Assembly (NCBI RefSeq): GCF_000472385.1
Contig: NZ_AWZU01000019.1
Location: 62,309 to 126,308, forward strand
Length of the DNA stretch: 64,000 nt
Origin: Bradyrhizobium sp. ARR65
Lineage (GTDB): Bacteria > Pseudomonadota > Alphaproteobacteria > Rhizobiales > Xanthobacteraceae
Direction of reading: 5' to 3'
Shown here: piece after piece, positions 35,665-44,350 of the stretch
Layout of the letters: each line of letters starts with the position of its first letter
Numbering within the stretch: the first letter of the stretch is position 1
Translations under genes and position numbers: made by a program
Notes under the pieces: generated by a model
Databases searched by the model: none
Told to the model about the DNA's origin: nothing
Seen by the model: the letters and a program-made list of their open reading frames with translations, nothing else

Positions 35665-35805
35665 TTGACCCTCCTCCAGTCCTCTCCGGCCTGATAATCG
35701 CAAGTTGTTCGGAAGGTTCCTGTCGGAAGCAATGCGATGCCGCGCTGCGGCGGCCGGTTCCGAAGGAATGGGAAGGATTTAGATCATCGCGCGAGCGATC
35801 GCCGA

Positions 35806-38800
35806 TCAGTTGTTCGGCGGGAGCTCGATCGAGTTCTGCTGCTTGCCGGTGTTGAATTCCATGATCTTGCGCGTCACGCCCGGAAAGATCGCCGAGATCG
35901 GGTTGATGCGTACCACCGGCGCGCCCGGCGTGCCGACGACCTCATAGGTGACGCCGAACAGCCCCTCATTGCTGCCGCCGCCGAGAAAGAGACCGAGCAC
36001 CGGAATCTGACCGAACATGTTGTTCAGCCCATAGAGTGGCACGAACGTGCCGCTCATACGGACCTGATTGGCGACGTAGTCGATGCTGCCTTCGATGGTT
36101 GCACCCACCGTCGGCCCCTTTACCACGCCTTCGCGCACGCTGAGCTGTCCGTTGTGTCGCGTAAACTCCGCACGCAGCCGCGAGAACGACACGCCGTTCT
36201 GCACGCCGGGACCGCCGGCCACGACGCGATCAAGCGCGGCCTCACCCTTCACCGTGAAGTCGCGAACATTCATCAGGCCTTCCCTGGCGGATGGTTCGAC
36301 CGTCGGCGGATCCATGGCCAGCGCGAGCTGCCCACCGATCATCTTGGAATAGACGTCGCTGAAGCGGAAGAAGGCGCCGGCATCGTTGGTCTCGAGGTAG
36401 ATGACGTCGCGTCCAACGCCCTGCCCACGCGGCTTCAGCTCGGCGCTCAAAGGAGTGTCGCGGCCGATCTTGCCGCTCAGCGCAAAACTCTTGATCAGAC
36501 CGTTCCGCCGGGAGAACTTCAGGTCGATGTTGCGCATCGCCTCGCCGTTATAGCCTGCAACCGCACCGAGCTTGAGATCGACGTCAAGGTCGATGCTCTT
36601 GAGCTTGCTCTTGCTCTCTTCCTTGGTCGTGCCCGAGATCGCCGATTTCAGGAAGCCGCGGCCATCGAATACATCGCCGCGCATGGTCACCTTCACGACG
36701 CCGTCCGGACCGCGCTCGGCGCGCAGCGAGGTCTTGTCGCCCTCGGAGGGCGAATAGGTCGGGAAGTTGGCGTTCACCAGATCGCCGTTCTGGTCCACTT
36801 CCAGCGATCCCTTGATCGAGGCGCCACCGGCTGCGATCTCGATGTCCTCGAAACGAGTCGATTGGGACTTCGGGATCACGTTGAAGGTGGCCTTGCCGGA
36901 TTTTCCGGTCGCCTTGACCCAGCCCGGCAGCACGTTGTCGAGTTTCAGCGCAGTGAGATCGGCCTCAACCGCGAGCTTGCTGTCATGGTCGGGACCGCCG
37001 ATCTTGCCTGTCAGCTTGATCGGGACGGCGCCGCTCACACCAGGACCGAGGTCGAGACCCAGCCGCGTGCGGCTCGCATCATCCAACGTCGCCTGCAATT
37101 TGATATCTGCGTCGCCGTCGATCGGCTTGCGGTAGTCCAGCGTCGCCGCCTGGCCGTTGATCTTGACGTCGCCCTTGACCTGATAGCCCTGGTTGTTGGC
37201 GACGATCTTCAGTGTGTTGGCCTCCAGCTTCTGGCCCATCACCAGCTTGTCGGCGGCAAATCCGTTCAAATCGGCGCTCACGGCATAGGTCGTGTCGTCG
37301 GCCGTCAGTTCACCCTTCACCGGCATGCCTAAATTGATGAGCGCGGAGAACGTTCCCTTGCTGGCATTCGGATCTACCTGTGTTGCGGACAGGTCGCTGA
37401 GCCGATCGGAGGCGAGAATCTCGGCCGCAGCAGGAACCGGTCCGTCTACCTTCATTCTGACTCGCGCCGGCGGCGGCTTCGGATGCGTGTCGGGGACCTC
37501 GAAGACAAAATCAGAAATGTTGATCCTTCGGCCGCCCGGCGTGTCGGCGCTCGCCTGTCCGATCGTCACGGTCGCTGTGCGGCCGGTCACACGCGCCTTC
37601 AAATCGGCATCATGCACCGACGGCAACCCGTCCACCGGATGTACGGTCACGCCGCTCGCCACGATGTTGATGGAGAGGCCGTCGTCGGGAATCGGCGGCC
37701 CCTTGCGTGGCAGGTTTTTCACCAAGGTGTTGACGCCGATCTCGATGCGCTGAACCGAGCCGCGCTCGATGCGCTCGATCACCCATTCGCGCACCTCCGG
37801 CACGATCAGCGCCGGCCAGATGCGCTTCAAGGCGGAAGCCGACATCGGCGTCGCGGCGAAGCCGAGCTTGAGCAGCGGCTCGCCGGAATAGTCGATACTG
37901 CCGCTGCCGGCGATGCCGATCTCCCCGTTGCTGAGATCGGCCTGGGTCAGCAACACCTGCTTCCTTTCGGTATCGAAGCGAAATCCGATCGAGATGCGGT
38001 TGAAGATCAGCGGCGGTTCGCTGTCGATACCGCCGAGCAGGATGGTGCCGCCGGAAAGGCCGAGCTGCCAGTCGTTGTCGTTGCCGTTGGGCGGCTCCAG
38101 ATGCGCCAAAAGGGTAATCCGGTTCTCGCCGGCAACGATCTTGAGCGGTGCGACCAGCACGCGCCGCCCGGCGTCCCACTCGACGCTCATTTCCGCCGAG
38201 TCGATCGCCATCGGATAATCGGGCGTGTCGGTGTCGATGATGGTGCCGCTGCCGACGACGATCTTGCCCCGGAAATAGGTCGGCAGGCCATCTCGTCCCA
38301 GTTCGCCCTTCAGCTCGCCGCTGAGCGGCAAGTCCGCGTTGTAGGTCAGGTCTTTCAGGCGCAGCGCCAGAAGGATGTTGCTGGTCGAGACCTTGTCGGC
38401 GCGGATGTCGACGCTGCGCACACCATTCTCGGCAGCGCCGACGGTGACACCCAGCGACCATGGATGCGCGCCCCCCTCGCCGAGGCTGAGGGCCACGCCA
38501 CCACCGCTTGGCCGCCGCAGGCTCAGGCTGATGTTCTCGAAATTCCACTTGTTGCCGCGCTGCTGGTCGTCGACCACCAGGCTGCCGTTCTTCAAGCCAA
38601 TCTCGTTGAGGTTTTGGCCGTCCAGCCCCGTGAGGCTGAGGCTGTCGAGCCAATCGAGGCCGGCGAGCAAACCGCTATTGCTTGAGGGCGCGGCGGCCGA
38701 TGGTGGGGGCGACGATGCCGCGGGCGCCGGAGTGCCGGTGGGCGGCGCGGCGAGAGATGAAGATGGCTGCACCGCCAATCCCGCCCCGTCTTTGGGCCGC

Positions 38801-39525
38801 GCTGTAACGCCGGTCGCGAGCGGCTTTGCAGTGTCGCCGGCAGAGACGGTGACATAACCATCCGGCGTGATGCGCACCGAAAGCACGGCATCGACCAGAT
38901 TGAGGCTCTCGGCGCGAAGTTGCCCCATCAGCAGCGCTGCGCCGGACAACTTGACCTCCGCTTTCGGCGCGCTCGCCACGACCGCATGGTCGCGATCGCG
39001 GACGATGATATCGCGGATTCGCACGGCGATCCGTACCCGTCCCGCCCGCTCGATCTGCGTGCCGCCGACTTCGACCGTGTTGCCGTTGCCGATATTGTCC
39101 TCGATCGCCGCAGCAAGCCACGGCGTCGCCATGTCGAGATTGATCGGTCCCGCCCCGAGCCGCCACCACAGGGCGCCGAAGCATCCGGCAAAAATGACGA
39201 TCAGCGACGCGATGGTGATCGCGAGCCGTCGCACCCAACGTTCGCCGGCAAGCCAGCGCCGGACTGCAGCCAGACGGTGGAACCCCGGGCGGGAACGGGA
39301 CAGCAGCCGCCGCGCACGGTGGCCGGCTGCCTCCTCGTGCTCCTGATTCCAATCCTGCTCGTCCCAATGCACCTGTTGCACGGCAGCGGCAGGCGGACTG
39401 GAGCCTTGGTGAGGCCCCTGGGGCGACGTATTCCTTGCCATTGCCTCTCGGTAGCGGCGTTCACTGGAGGATTGATCGCCGGCACGGCACCCGTCGACAG
39501 GTAACGAGCGCTCCTGTGCCGGCAT
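35806..39525 (-). CDS. Large AsmA/YhdP-like envelope protein (DUF3971)
   Basis: About 1,239 residues. The first 100 residues are polar and basic (cytoplasmic), followed by a single transmembrane helix at about 101-122 (LAITIASLIVIFAGCFGALWW). A long beta-rich region then ends in an AsmA-like domain (VRMSGTFVPLYGLNNMFGQIP, LFGVTYEVVGTPGAPVVRINPISAIFPG). AsmA/TamB/YhdP-type proteins are thought to bridge the envelope and move phospholipids to the outer membrane. ATG 39525 is chosen because GAGGA is well placed upstream; ATGs at 39561 and 39441 are alternatives. A Pro/Ala/Ser linker near residues 240-280 looks disordered. Confidence 0.85.
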   Translation of the reverse strand: MPAQERSLPVDGCRAGDQSSSERRYREAMARNTSPQGPHQGSSPPAAAVQQVHWDEQDWNQEHEEAAGHRARRLLSRSRPGFHRLAAVRRWLAGERWVRRLAITIASLIVIFAGCFGALWWRLGAGPINLDMATPWLAAAIEDNIGNGNTVEVGGTQIERAGRVRIAVRIRDIIVRDRDHAVVASAPKAEVKLSGAALLMGQLRAESLNLVDAVLSVRITPDGYVTVSAGDTAKPLATGVTARPKDGAGLAVQPSSSLAAPPTGTPAPAASSPPPSAAAPSSNSGLLAGLDWLDSLSLTGLDGQNLNEIGLKNGSLVVDDQQRGNKWNFENISLSLRRPSGGGVALSLGEGGAHPWSLGVTVGAAENGVRSVDIRADKVSTSNILLALRLKDLTYNADLPLSGELKGELGRDGLPTYFRGKIVVGSGTIIDTDTPDYPMAIDSAEMSVEWDAGRRVLVAPLKIVAGENRITLLAHLEPPNGNDNDWQLGLSGGTILLGGIDSEPPLIFNRISIGFRFDTERKQVLLTQADLSNGEIGIAGSGSIDYSGEPLLKLGFAATPMSASALKRIWPALIVPEVREWVIERIERGSVQRIEIGVNTLVKNLPRKGPPIPDDGLSINIVASGVTVHPVDGLPSVHDADLKARVTGRTATVTIGQASADTPGGRRINISDFVFEVPDTHPKPPPARVRMKVDGPVPAAAEILASDRLSDLSATQVDPNASKGTFSALINLGMPVKGELTADDTTYAVSADLNGFAADKLVMGQKLEANTLKIVANNQGYQVKGDVKINGQAATLDYRKPIDGDADIKLQATLDDASRTRLGLDLGPGVSGAVPIKLTGKIGGPDHDSKLAVEADLTALKLDNVLPGWVKATGKSGKATFNVIPKSQSTRFEDIEIAAGGASIKGSLEVDQNGDLVNANFPTYSPSEGDKTSLRAERGPDGVVKVTMRGDVFDGRGFLKSAISGTTKEESKSKLKSIDLDVDLKLGAVAGYNGEAMRNIDLKFSRRNGLIKSFALSGKIGRDTPLSAELKPRGQGVGRDVIYLETNDAGAFFRFSDVYSKMIGGQLALAMDPPTVEPSAREGLMNVRDFTVKGEAALDRVVAGGPGVQNGVSFSRLRAEFTRHNGQLSVREGVVKGPTVGATIEGSIDYVANQVRMSGTFVPLYGLNNMFGQIPVLGLFLGGGSNEGLFGVTYEVVGTPGAPVVRINPISAIFPGVTRKIMEFNTGKQQNSIELPPNN

Positions 39526-39728
39526 GGCCGCCAATCCTCGATTAATCCGGTTGCTCGTCATCAGGGGCCAATCGGCTCAGCAACAAGCAGACGGTGGATG
39601 CCTCGAATTCCTTGTAACCATACTCCGGGGCCGTCAGACTTGCCCAGCCAAAGGCGCGATTCCGGTTCGCCGGGCAAGACCCGTAATGACGTATGATTGA
39701 TCCGCCGAAAGCGACGAAAGGAAGGCGT

Positions 39729-40427
39729 ATGTCCAAGAAATCGCGCAAGAAATCCCTCAAATCGTCGACCCGAGCCAAGACGGGCACGAAAAGGTCGGCC
39801 CCAGCGAGAGCAAAGTCCGGGAAAACACGGAGCCTTCCGGCCGCGAAATCAACGAAGAACGCAGTCTCCGGACCATCGCCGAAGTCCGCATCGAAACCAT
39901 CAAGCGCTCCAAAGGCCAACACCCCAGCGGTTGCAAAAGCCGAATCGGCGGCAGGCAAATCGCCGCAACTGGCGGAAGGTGCCAAGGCTCCTCCCTTCCG
40001 CCTGCCGCGCGACGGCGGTGAGGTGGTGTCCCTCTCCGACTTCGCGGGGCAGAAGCTGGTGCTGTTCTTCTATCCGCGCGCTAACACTCCGGGCTGCACC
40101 AAGGAGGCCATCGATTTCACGCGGCTGTCGCAAGCCTTTGCCGAGAGCGGAACCGCGGTGCTTGGGGTCTCGGCAGACAAACCCAAGGCGCAAGAGGCGT
40201 TCCGCGACAAGCATAAGCTGAATGTTCCGCTCATCTCCGATGAGAAGCACGAGATGCTGGAGGCCTATGGGGCCTGGGGCGAAAAATCCCTGTACGGGCG
40301 GACGTTCATGGGAATCATCCGCACCACCGTTCTGATCGGCGGCGATGGGCGCATCAAACGGATCTGGCGTCACGTGAAGGTCGACGGCCACGCCGACGAG
40401 GTGCTTGCGGCCGCGCGCGCCGCTTAG
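39729..40427 (+). CDS. bcp: Bcp/PrxQ-type peroxiredoxin with lysine-rich N-terminal extension
   Basis: A 232-residue protein. Residues 1-80 are almost entirely Lys, Ser, Ala, Pro and Arg (MSKKSRKKSLKSSTRAKTGT...), resembling a histone-H1-like tail. The thiol peroxidase domain starts at about residue 81. The peroxidatic Cys123 is in the motif NTPGCTKEAIDF; the residue five further on, usually the resolving cysteine of Bcp, is Ile128. So it should work as a 1-Cys enzyme. AAGGAAGG precedes ATG 39729; an in-frame ATG 36 bp upstream is less likely. It is divergent from the AsmA-like gene. Confidence 0.85.
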   Translation: MSKKSRKKSLKSSTRAKTGTKRSAPARAKSGKTRSLPAAKSTKNAVSGPSPKSASKPSSAPKANTPAVAKAESAAGKSPQLAEGAKAPPFRLPRDGGEVVSLSDFAGQKLVLFFYPRANTPGCTKEAIDFTRLSQAFAESGTAVLGVSADKPKAQEAFRDKHKLNVPLISDEKHEMLEAYGAWGEKSLYGRTFMGIIRTTVLIGGDGRIKRIWRHVKVDGHADEVLAAARAA

Positions 40428-40527
40428 CGGCCGGAACCCATTTCCCAAAAATTAACCATGGCCAGGTCAAATCGCTCCTGCAAGTTTAGCCGTACGGAAT
40501 CGCCTTCCGACCGGCGCGGGAGTGCTG

Positions 40528-41889
40528 ATGACGTACCGGTCAGGTCAATATTCCGGGTATCCCCAACACCATCCTCATGACCATGGCCGGAGCTTCGTCC
40601 GCCGGCCATCGCCTGGCGGTGCGCCGTCGCCGGCCTCGAAACGGGACAGCGAAAACGGCTACACCATCCTGCACGCCGGCAAGCAAGTGCGGTTCGGGCC
40701 CGTCGCGTTCTGGATCGTGGTCGGCACCATCACCCTGCTCGGCCTATGGTCGGCCGCAACCGCGACGTATTTCGCCTTTCGCGACGACGTCCTCACGCGG
40801 CTGATCGCGCGTCAGACCGAGATGCAGAACGCCTATGAGGACCGCATCGCCGAACTGCGCGCCAAGGTCGACCGCACCACCAGCCGGCAATTGCTGGATC
40901 AGGAACAATTCGACCGGAAGCTCGATCAGATCATGCGTCGGCAGACGGCCCTTGAGGCGCGTGCAACCGCGCTCGGCGCCATCCCCGATGTTACCGGCTC
41001 GATCAAGCCGCCGGCGCGTGCCGGCCTCCCCGCCGAGACGGGCACCGGGACGCCCAAGCCGTCGCCGATCAGCGATACTGTGATTTTCGTGGCGCCGCCG
41101 GACCGCGAAGCGCGGCTGGAATCGCGCGCGCCGGTCGCCGCGAGCTCTCCGCCAAGCCAGTTTGCGAAAGTCCAGGGCGTGGACAATGTGCTGGTCCGCC
41201 TGGAGCAATCGCTTGACCGGGTGGAGAACCGGCAGATGGCGGCGCTCGATACTTATCAAGACAGCATCGAATCGCGCCTGCGCCGCATGCGCGGCGTCAT
41301 CACCGATCTCGGACTCAACATGGCGCAGCTCGAGGCTGCAGCCCCGCGCGCCCCGATGGGCGGGCCCTTCGTTCCCGTCAAGCTTTCGCCCAATGCCGGC
41401 GTTTTCGAGCGCCAGCTCTATCGCATCAATATCGGCCGCGCGCAGATGGAACGGCTGACCCGGACGTTGTCGCTCGTGCCCTATCGGAAGCCTGTCATCG
41501 GCGAGGTCGAATTCACCTCAGGCTTCGGTGTACGCGTCGATCCGTTCCTGGGCCGGCCCGCGATGCACACCGGCCTCGACTTCCGGGCCCAGATGGGCGA
41601 TCCGGTGCGCGCCACCGCCAACGGCAAAGTGGTCTCGGCCGGCTGGGCCGGCGGCTATGGCCGCATGGTCGAGATCGATCATGGCAACGGACTGTCCACC
41701 CGCTACGGCCACCTGTCGGAAATCAACGTCAAGGTCGGCCAATACGTGAAGATTGGAGAGGTGATCGGCGAAGTGGGCTCGACCGGCCGCTCGACCGGTC
41801 CGCATCTGCATTATGAAACACGGATCGACGGAGAAGCTGTCGACCCGCAGAAATTCCTGCGCGCCGGCGTGCGGCTCGCGGCAGGCTGA
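40528..41889 (+). CDS. M23-family metallopeptidase with membrane anchor and coiled coil
   Basis: A 453-residue cell-wall endopeptidase of the LytM/M23 type, anchored in the inner membrane. The N-terminal 55 residues are polar, a transmembrane helix spans about 57-83, and a coiled-coil-prone region follows (about 85-150). After a variable linker the peptidase domain shows GFGVRVDPFLGRPAMHTGLDF, DHGNGLSTRYGHLSEINV and TGPHLHYETRIDG, so the zinc ligands (HxxxD and HxH) are complete. It could cleave peptidoglycan cross-links during growth or division. A GCGGGAG ribosome-binding site precedes ATG 40528. Confidence 0.9.
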   Translation: MTYRSGQYSGYPQHHPHDHGRSFVRRPSPGGAPSPASKRDSENGYTILHAGKQVRFGPVAFWIVVGTITLLGLWSAATATYFAFRDDVLTRLIARQTEMQNAYEDRIAELRAKVDRTTSRQLLDQEQFDRKLDQIMRRQTALEARATALGAIPDVTGSIKPPARAGLPAETGTGTPKPSPISDTVIFVAPPDREARLESRAPVAASSPPSQFAKVQGVDNVLVRLEQSLDRVENRQMAALDTYQDSIESRLRRMRGVITDLGLNMAQLEAAAPRAPMGGPFVPVKLSPNAGVFERQLYRINIGRAQMERLTRTLSLVPYRKPVIGEVEFTSGFGVRVDPFLGRPAMHTGLDFRAQMGDPVRATANGKVVSAGWAGGYGRMVEIDHGNGLSTRYGHLSEINVKVGQYVKIGEVIGEVGSTGRSTGPHLHYETRIDGEAVDPQKFLRAGVRLAAG

Positions 41890-41950
41890 CGCCACCTTCA
41901 CATCTAGTCTCGATCGGATCGCGGCCAGTGCCGTGGGGTCGCGGCACCGG

Positions 41951-43189
41951 CTAATGCCGGCCGCCGCCAAATCCACCGGGGCCGCCTCCGAATCCGCCGG
42001 GACCGGGGCCCCCACCGGGAAGCGGACCACCCGGGCCGCCGCCGGGAGGCCCTAAATCTCCCGGCCCCGGCGGCATACCGCCAGGAGCAGGAGCAGGACC
42101 AGGACCAGACGGGCCACCCGGCCCGATGGCTTGCCCATGACCACCCGGGCCCCCGGGACCGCCAGGCGGATAGCCGGAGCCGTGGGGCCCACCGCCAGGA
42201 CCGGACATCGGACCCTGAACGCCGCCGGGACCGCGCGGGCCTTGCATCGACGCTCCCGGGAAACTGCTGACAGACTGGACGGATTCGACCCGCAGGCCGC
42301 CCGAACTGTCGCGTACGGCGCTCACGACGACGCGCGCTTCGCCCGACGTCGGCGAAAAGCGCGACACGTCCCGCGCCACATAGCCCGAGCCCAATTCCAG
42401 ATCCGAGCCCGAGCGCCGGACATAGGCCTCGATCAGCAGGCGGCTGGCTCCGGCGAGATCGGAAAGATCATCCGCACGCGCGCGAGAGACCTGCATGACA
42501 CCCTGCGCGAGATGGCCCTCGGCCTGAACGCGCCGCCCAACCAGCGCGGCGTTCACGCCGTTCACGCGCAGTCCGCCAATCCGCAGTTCCCCGCGCTCCC
42601 GTTCAAGCAGGCCCGCGACGCGTGTCGCGTTATCGCGGCGCGGTTCGATCAGGCTTGCGACAACCGCCCCGTCGGTGCGGCGCAGCCCGAAGACCGCGAC
42701 ATGCGTCCCGGCCCGACGCCAGCTTTCACTGCCGGCCGAGATCACCCGCTGGCCGAGCACCGTCAATTCGCCGGCTCTCACATTCTCGATCGGTCCAACG
42801 ACCTCGCTGACTGCGTCGATGCCGCGCGTGGTCAACGTGCCATCGGCCCTGCGTTGGGCGACCACGCGCGCGACCTGTCCGATCCGCAGCGCCTTCGCAG
42901 ATGCCGCCGCCCCATCGATCCGCACCGGCACGTTGGGATCGTAGCTGATGCGCTCGCCATTGACGTAAATGCTCCCGAAACGCTGGATCACGCCGACGAT
43001 GCCGGTGCCACCGATGCCATGATCACCGCCGGTTATTCCGGTGCCGCCGATCCCGTGATCTCCATTGATGCCGGTCCCGCCGATGCCATGGTCGCCGCCG
43101 CGACGGTTCTGCGCCCAAGCGGACGACGATCCTGCGAGCCAAAGTCCCGCGAGCAGAGACCTGCGCGAAATGACCGGCCATTTCGTCAC
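41951..43189 (-). CDS. Exported DUF5666-like repeat protein with Gly/Pro-rich tail
   Basis: A 412-residue protein with a signal peptide (SRRSLLAGLWLAGSSSAWAQ). The mature part opens with three near-identical GDHGIGGTGI repeats. It continues with repeated OB-like units, GVIQRFGSIYVNGERISYD and later GPIENVRAGELTVLGQRV, like DUF5666. The last ~125 residues are almost only Gly, Pro, Ser and a few Met/His (GGPGGPGGHGQAIGPGGPSG), surely disordered. Function is unknown. Its ATG overlaps the stop of the DUF6502-like gene by 4 bp, so the pair is translationally coupled. Such DUF5666 proteins are sometimes suggested to be cell-surface proteins. Confidence 0.75.
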   Translation of the reverse strand: MTKWPVISRRSLLAGLWLAGSSSAWAQNRRGGDHGIGGTGINGDHGIGGTGITGGDHGIGGTGIVGVIQRFGSIYVNGERISYDPNVPVRIDGAAASAKALRIGQVARVVAQRRADGTLTTRGIDAVSEVVGPIENVRAGELTVLGQRVISAGSESWRRAGTHVAVFGLRRTDGAVVASLIEPRRDNATRVAGLLERERGELRIGGLRVNGVNAALVGRRVQAEGHLAQGVMQVSRARADDLSDLAGASRLLIEAYVRRSGSDLELGSGYVARDVSRFSPTSGEARVVVSAVRDSSGGLRVESVQSVSSFPGASMQGPRGPGGVQGPMSGPGGGPHGSGYPPGGPGGPGGHGQAIGPGGPSGPGPAPAPGGMPPGPGDLGPPGGGPGGPLPGGGPGPGGFGGGPGGFGGGRH

Positions 43190-44058
43190 GACTGGTCGCC
43201 TTCGCCCGGCTCTTCGCCGCCGCCATCCGGATCTTCGCGATAGACGTAGACGCCGAAATTCCAGCGGCTGTTGCCGCCCTTGTCCTTGGCGAGGGCGCGA
43301 TTGGCTTCCCGGTTGGCGGTCTTCAGCGCCTCCATCGCAAGCTCGCGCGAGCGCGCTTCCAGCCGTTTCGCCAGCTTGGGCGAAAGACCGTCATAGTGCA
43401 CCGCACGCTCCATGAAGGGCGGCGCCGCGGACGAAACGTTCTCCGCGGCCGCCGCGATATGGTCATGCAGGTTGCGGCCAAGATAATGCCACTTGCGATC
43501 GTCCTCGCCGCGCGGCACGAAAGCGGTCTCTACCAAGACGATCTCGTCATTGTCGTTGATGGTGACGAGCTTGCGGTCCAGCCATTCATCAAGCACCGCG
43601 CGCGGACGCACATCCTTGGTGATCGAACCGACCAGCGATTCGAATGACGGCGCATCGCCCGCCGCCGTGCGCGGCAACGGCAGCGGCTCGCCCTTGGCAT
43701 CGGTGAACTCGGGTGCCGCGAGCCAGCGCGCGATGATCGCGCTGGTGCGTGACAGCGTTGCCGGCGTCTCGTTCACCGGCGCGCCGGCCCCGCGCAGCCG
43801 CGCGACCTCCTTGCGGTGAATGCCGGTGAGCAGGCTGACGCGGCTGTCGGTCTGCTCCTTTCCCTCGAGCGCAAAATCGTGCTCGGCGACGTTGACGAAC
43901 AGCTCACGCAAGAGCTGCGCCAGCGCCGGAAACGTCATGCCGCTGCGAATGCAGAGCCGGACCAAGGGACGCAGCAGGCGCGCGAGCGGTGCGTGCAGCT
44001 TCGACGCGGCGATCGGTTGATGCGAGGCCGGCTTCGAGATCCGGGATTTGGCATTCAT
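43186..44058 (-). CDS. DUF6502-like protein, possible DNA-binding
   Basis: A 290-residue soluble protein matching DUF6502. It contains LARLLRPLVRLCIRSGMTFPALAQLLRELFV. SRVSLLTGIHRKEVARLRG follows and has the look of a winged-helix/helix-turn-helix recognition segment. The middle carries an AIIARWLAAPEFTDAKGEPLPLP block conserved in the family. The C-terminus is acidic. ATG 44058 (MNAKSRISK) is preferred over an extension to 44160 that would run through the promoter region. A perfect GTGGGAT/ATCCCAC dyad lies 25 bp upstream of the start. A regulatory role is inference. Confidence 0.75.
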   Translation of the reverse strand: MNAKSRISKPASHQPIAASKLHAPLARLLRPLVRLCIRSGMTFPALAQLLRELFVNVAEHDFALEGKEQTDSRVSLLTGIHRKEVARLRGAGAPVNETPATLSRTSAIIARWLAAPEFTDAKGEPLPLPRTAAGDAPSFESLVGSITKDVRPRAVLDEWLDRKLVTINDNDEIVLVETAFVPRGEDDRKWHYLGRNLHDHIAAAAENVSSAAPPFMERAVHYDGLSPKLAKRLEARSRELAMEALKTANREANRALAKDKGGNSRWNFGVYVYREDPDGGGEEPGEGDQS

Positions 44059-44082
44059 GGCGAAACTGTAGCGATCCCTTTC

Positions 44083-44139
44083 GTGGGATACAATCCCACT
44101 TTTTTCGCGAACTTGGTTGACGTGTGAATTTTTCCCACA
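44083..44139. promoter_or_regulatory. Divergent regulatory region with GTGGGAT palindrome
   Basis: GTGGGAT-ACA-ATCCCAC at 44083-44099 is a perfect 7-bp inverted repeat with a 3-bp centre. A second, imperfect relative, TGTGAATTTTTCCCACA, lies at 44123-44139. The two are about 40 bp apart (four helical turns) between the divergent DUF6502 gene and the glycan cluster, so one dimeric regulator could bind both and control both directions. Confidence 0.5.
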
Positions 44140-44174
44140 TATACGATGCCCATCAACCACGGGGAACCCGACGC

Positions 44175-44333
44175 ATGCCTCGTCACGACACCGCTCACTC
44201 TCCCAAAGCAGCAGAAAGTGGTTCCACCCGACGCGGCACGGTCGTCGAGGTCATGCTCTCCATCATCGTGCTCGGCGCGCTTCTGATGTTCGCGCTTGCC
44301 CTGCCCTATCTTGCCGGCTGTCTGATCGGTTGA
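44175..44333 (+). CDS. Small single-helix membrane protein at head of glycan cluster
   Basis: A possible 52-residue protein, MPRHDTAHSPKAAESGST... followed by one hydrophobic helix, VEVMLSIIVLGALLMFALAL, and ending LAGCLIG. GGGG lies ten bases upstream of ATG 44175. Its TGA stop overlaps an in-frame TTG of the following glycosyltransferase gene (TTGA at 44330-44333). That is compatible with translational coupling. No homologue is recalled, so coding status is uncertain. Confidence 0.45.
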   Translation: MPRHDTAHSPKAAESGSTRRGTVVEVMLSIIVLGALLMFALALPYLAGCLIG

Positions 44334-44350
44334 GCGGCGCGAGCTCTATC

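Noticed and set aside
35737-37332. A 531-residue plus-strand open frame, and others like it up to 38685, opposite the AsmA-like gene
   Set aside because: Composition is typical of antisense shadow frames (Arg, His, Asp-rich, no motifs), while the minus-strand protein has clear AsmA-like features.
42000-42250. CRISPR-like or tandem DNA repeat in the GC-rich stretch
   Set aside because: The repetition comes from Gly/Pro codons of the DUF5666-like protein; there are no regular direct repeats with unique spacers.
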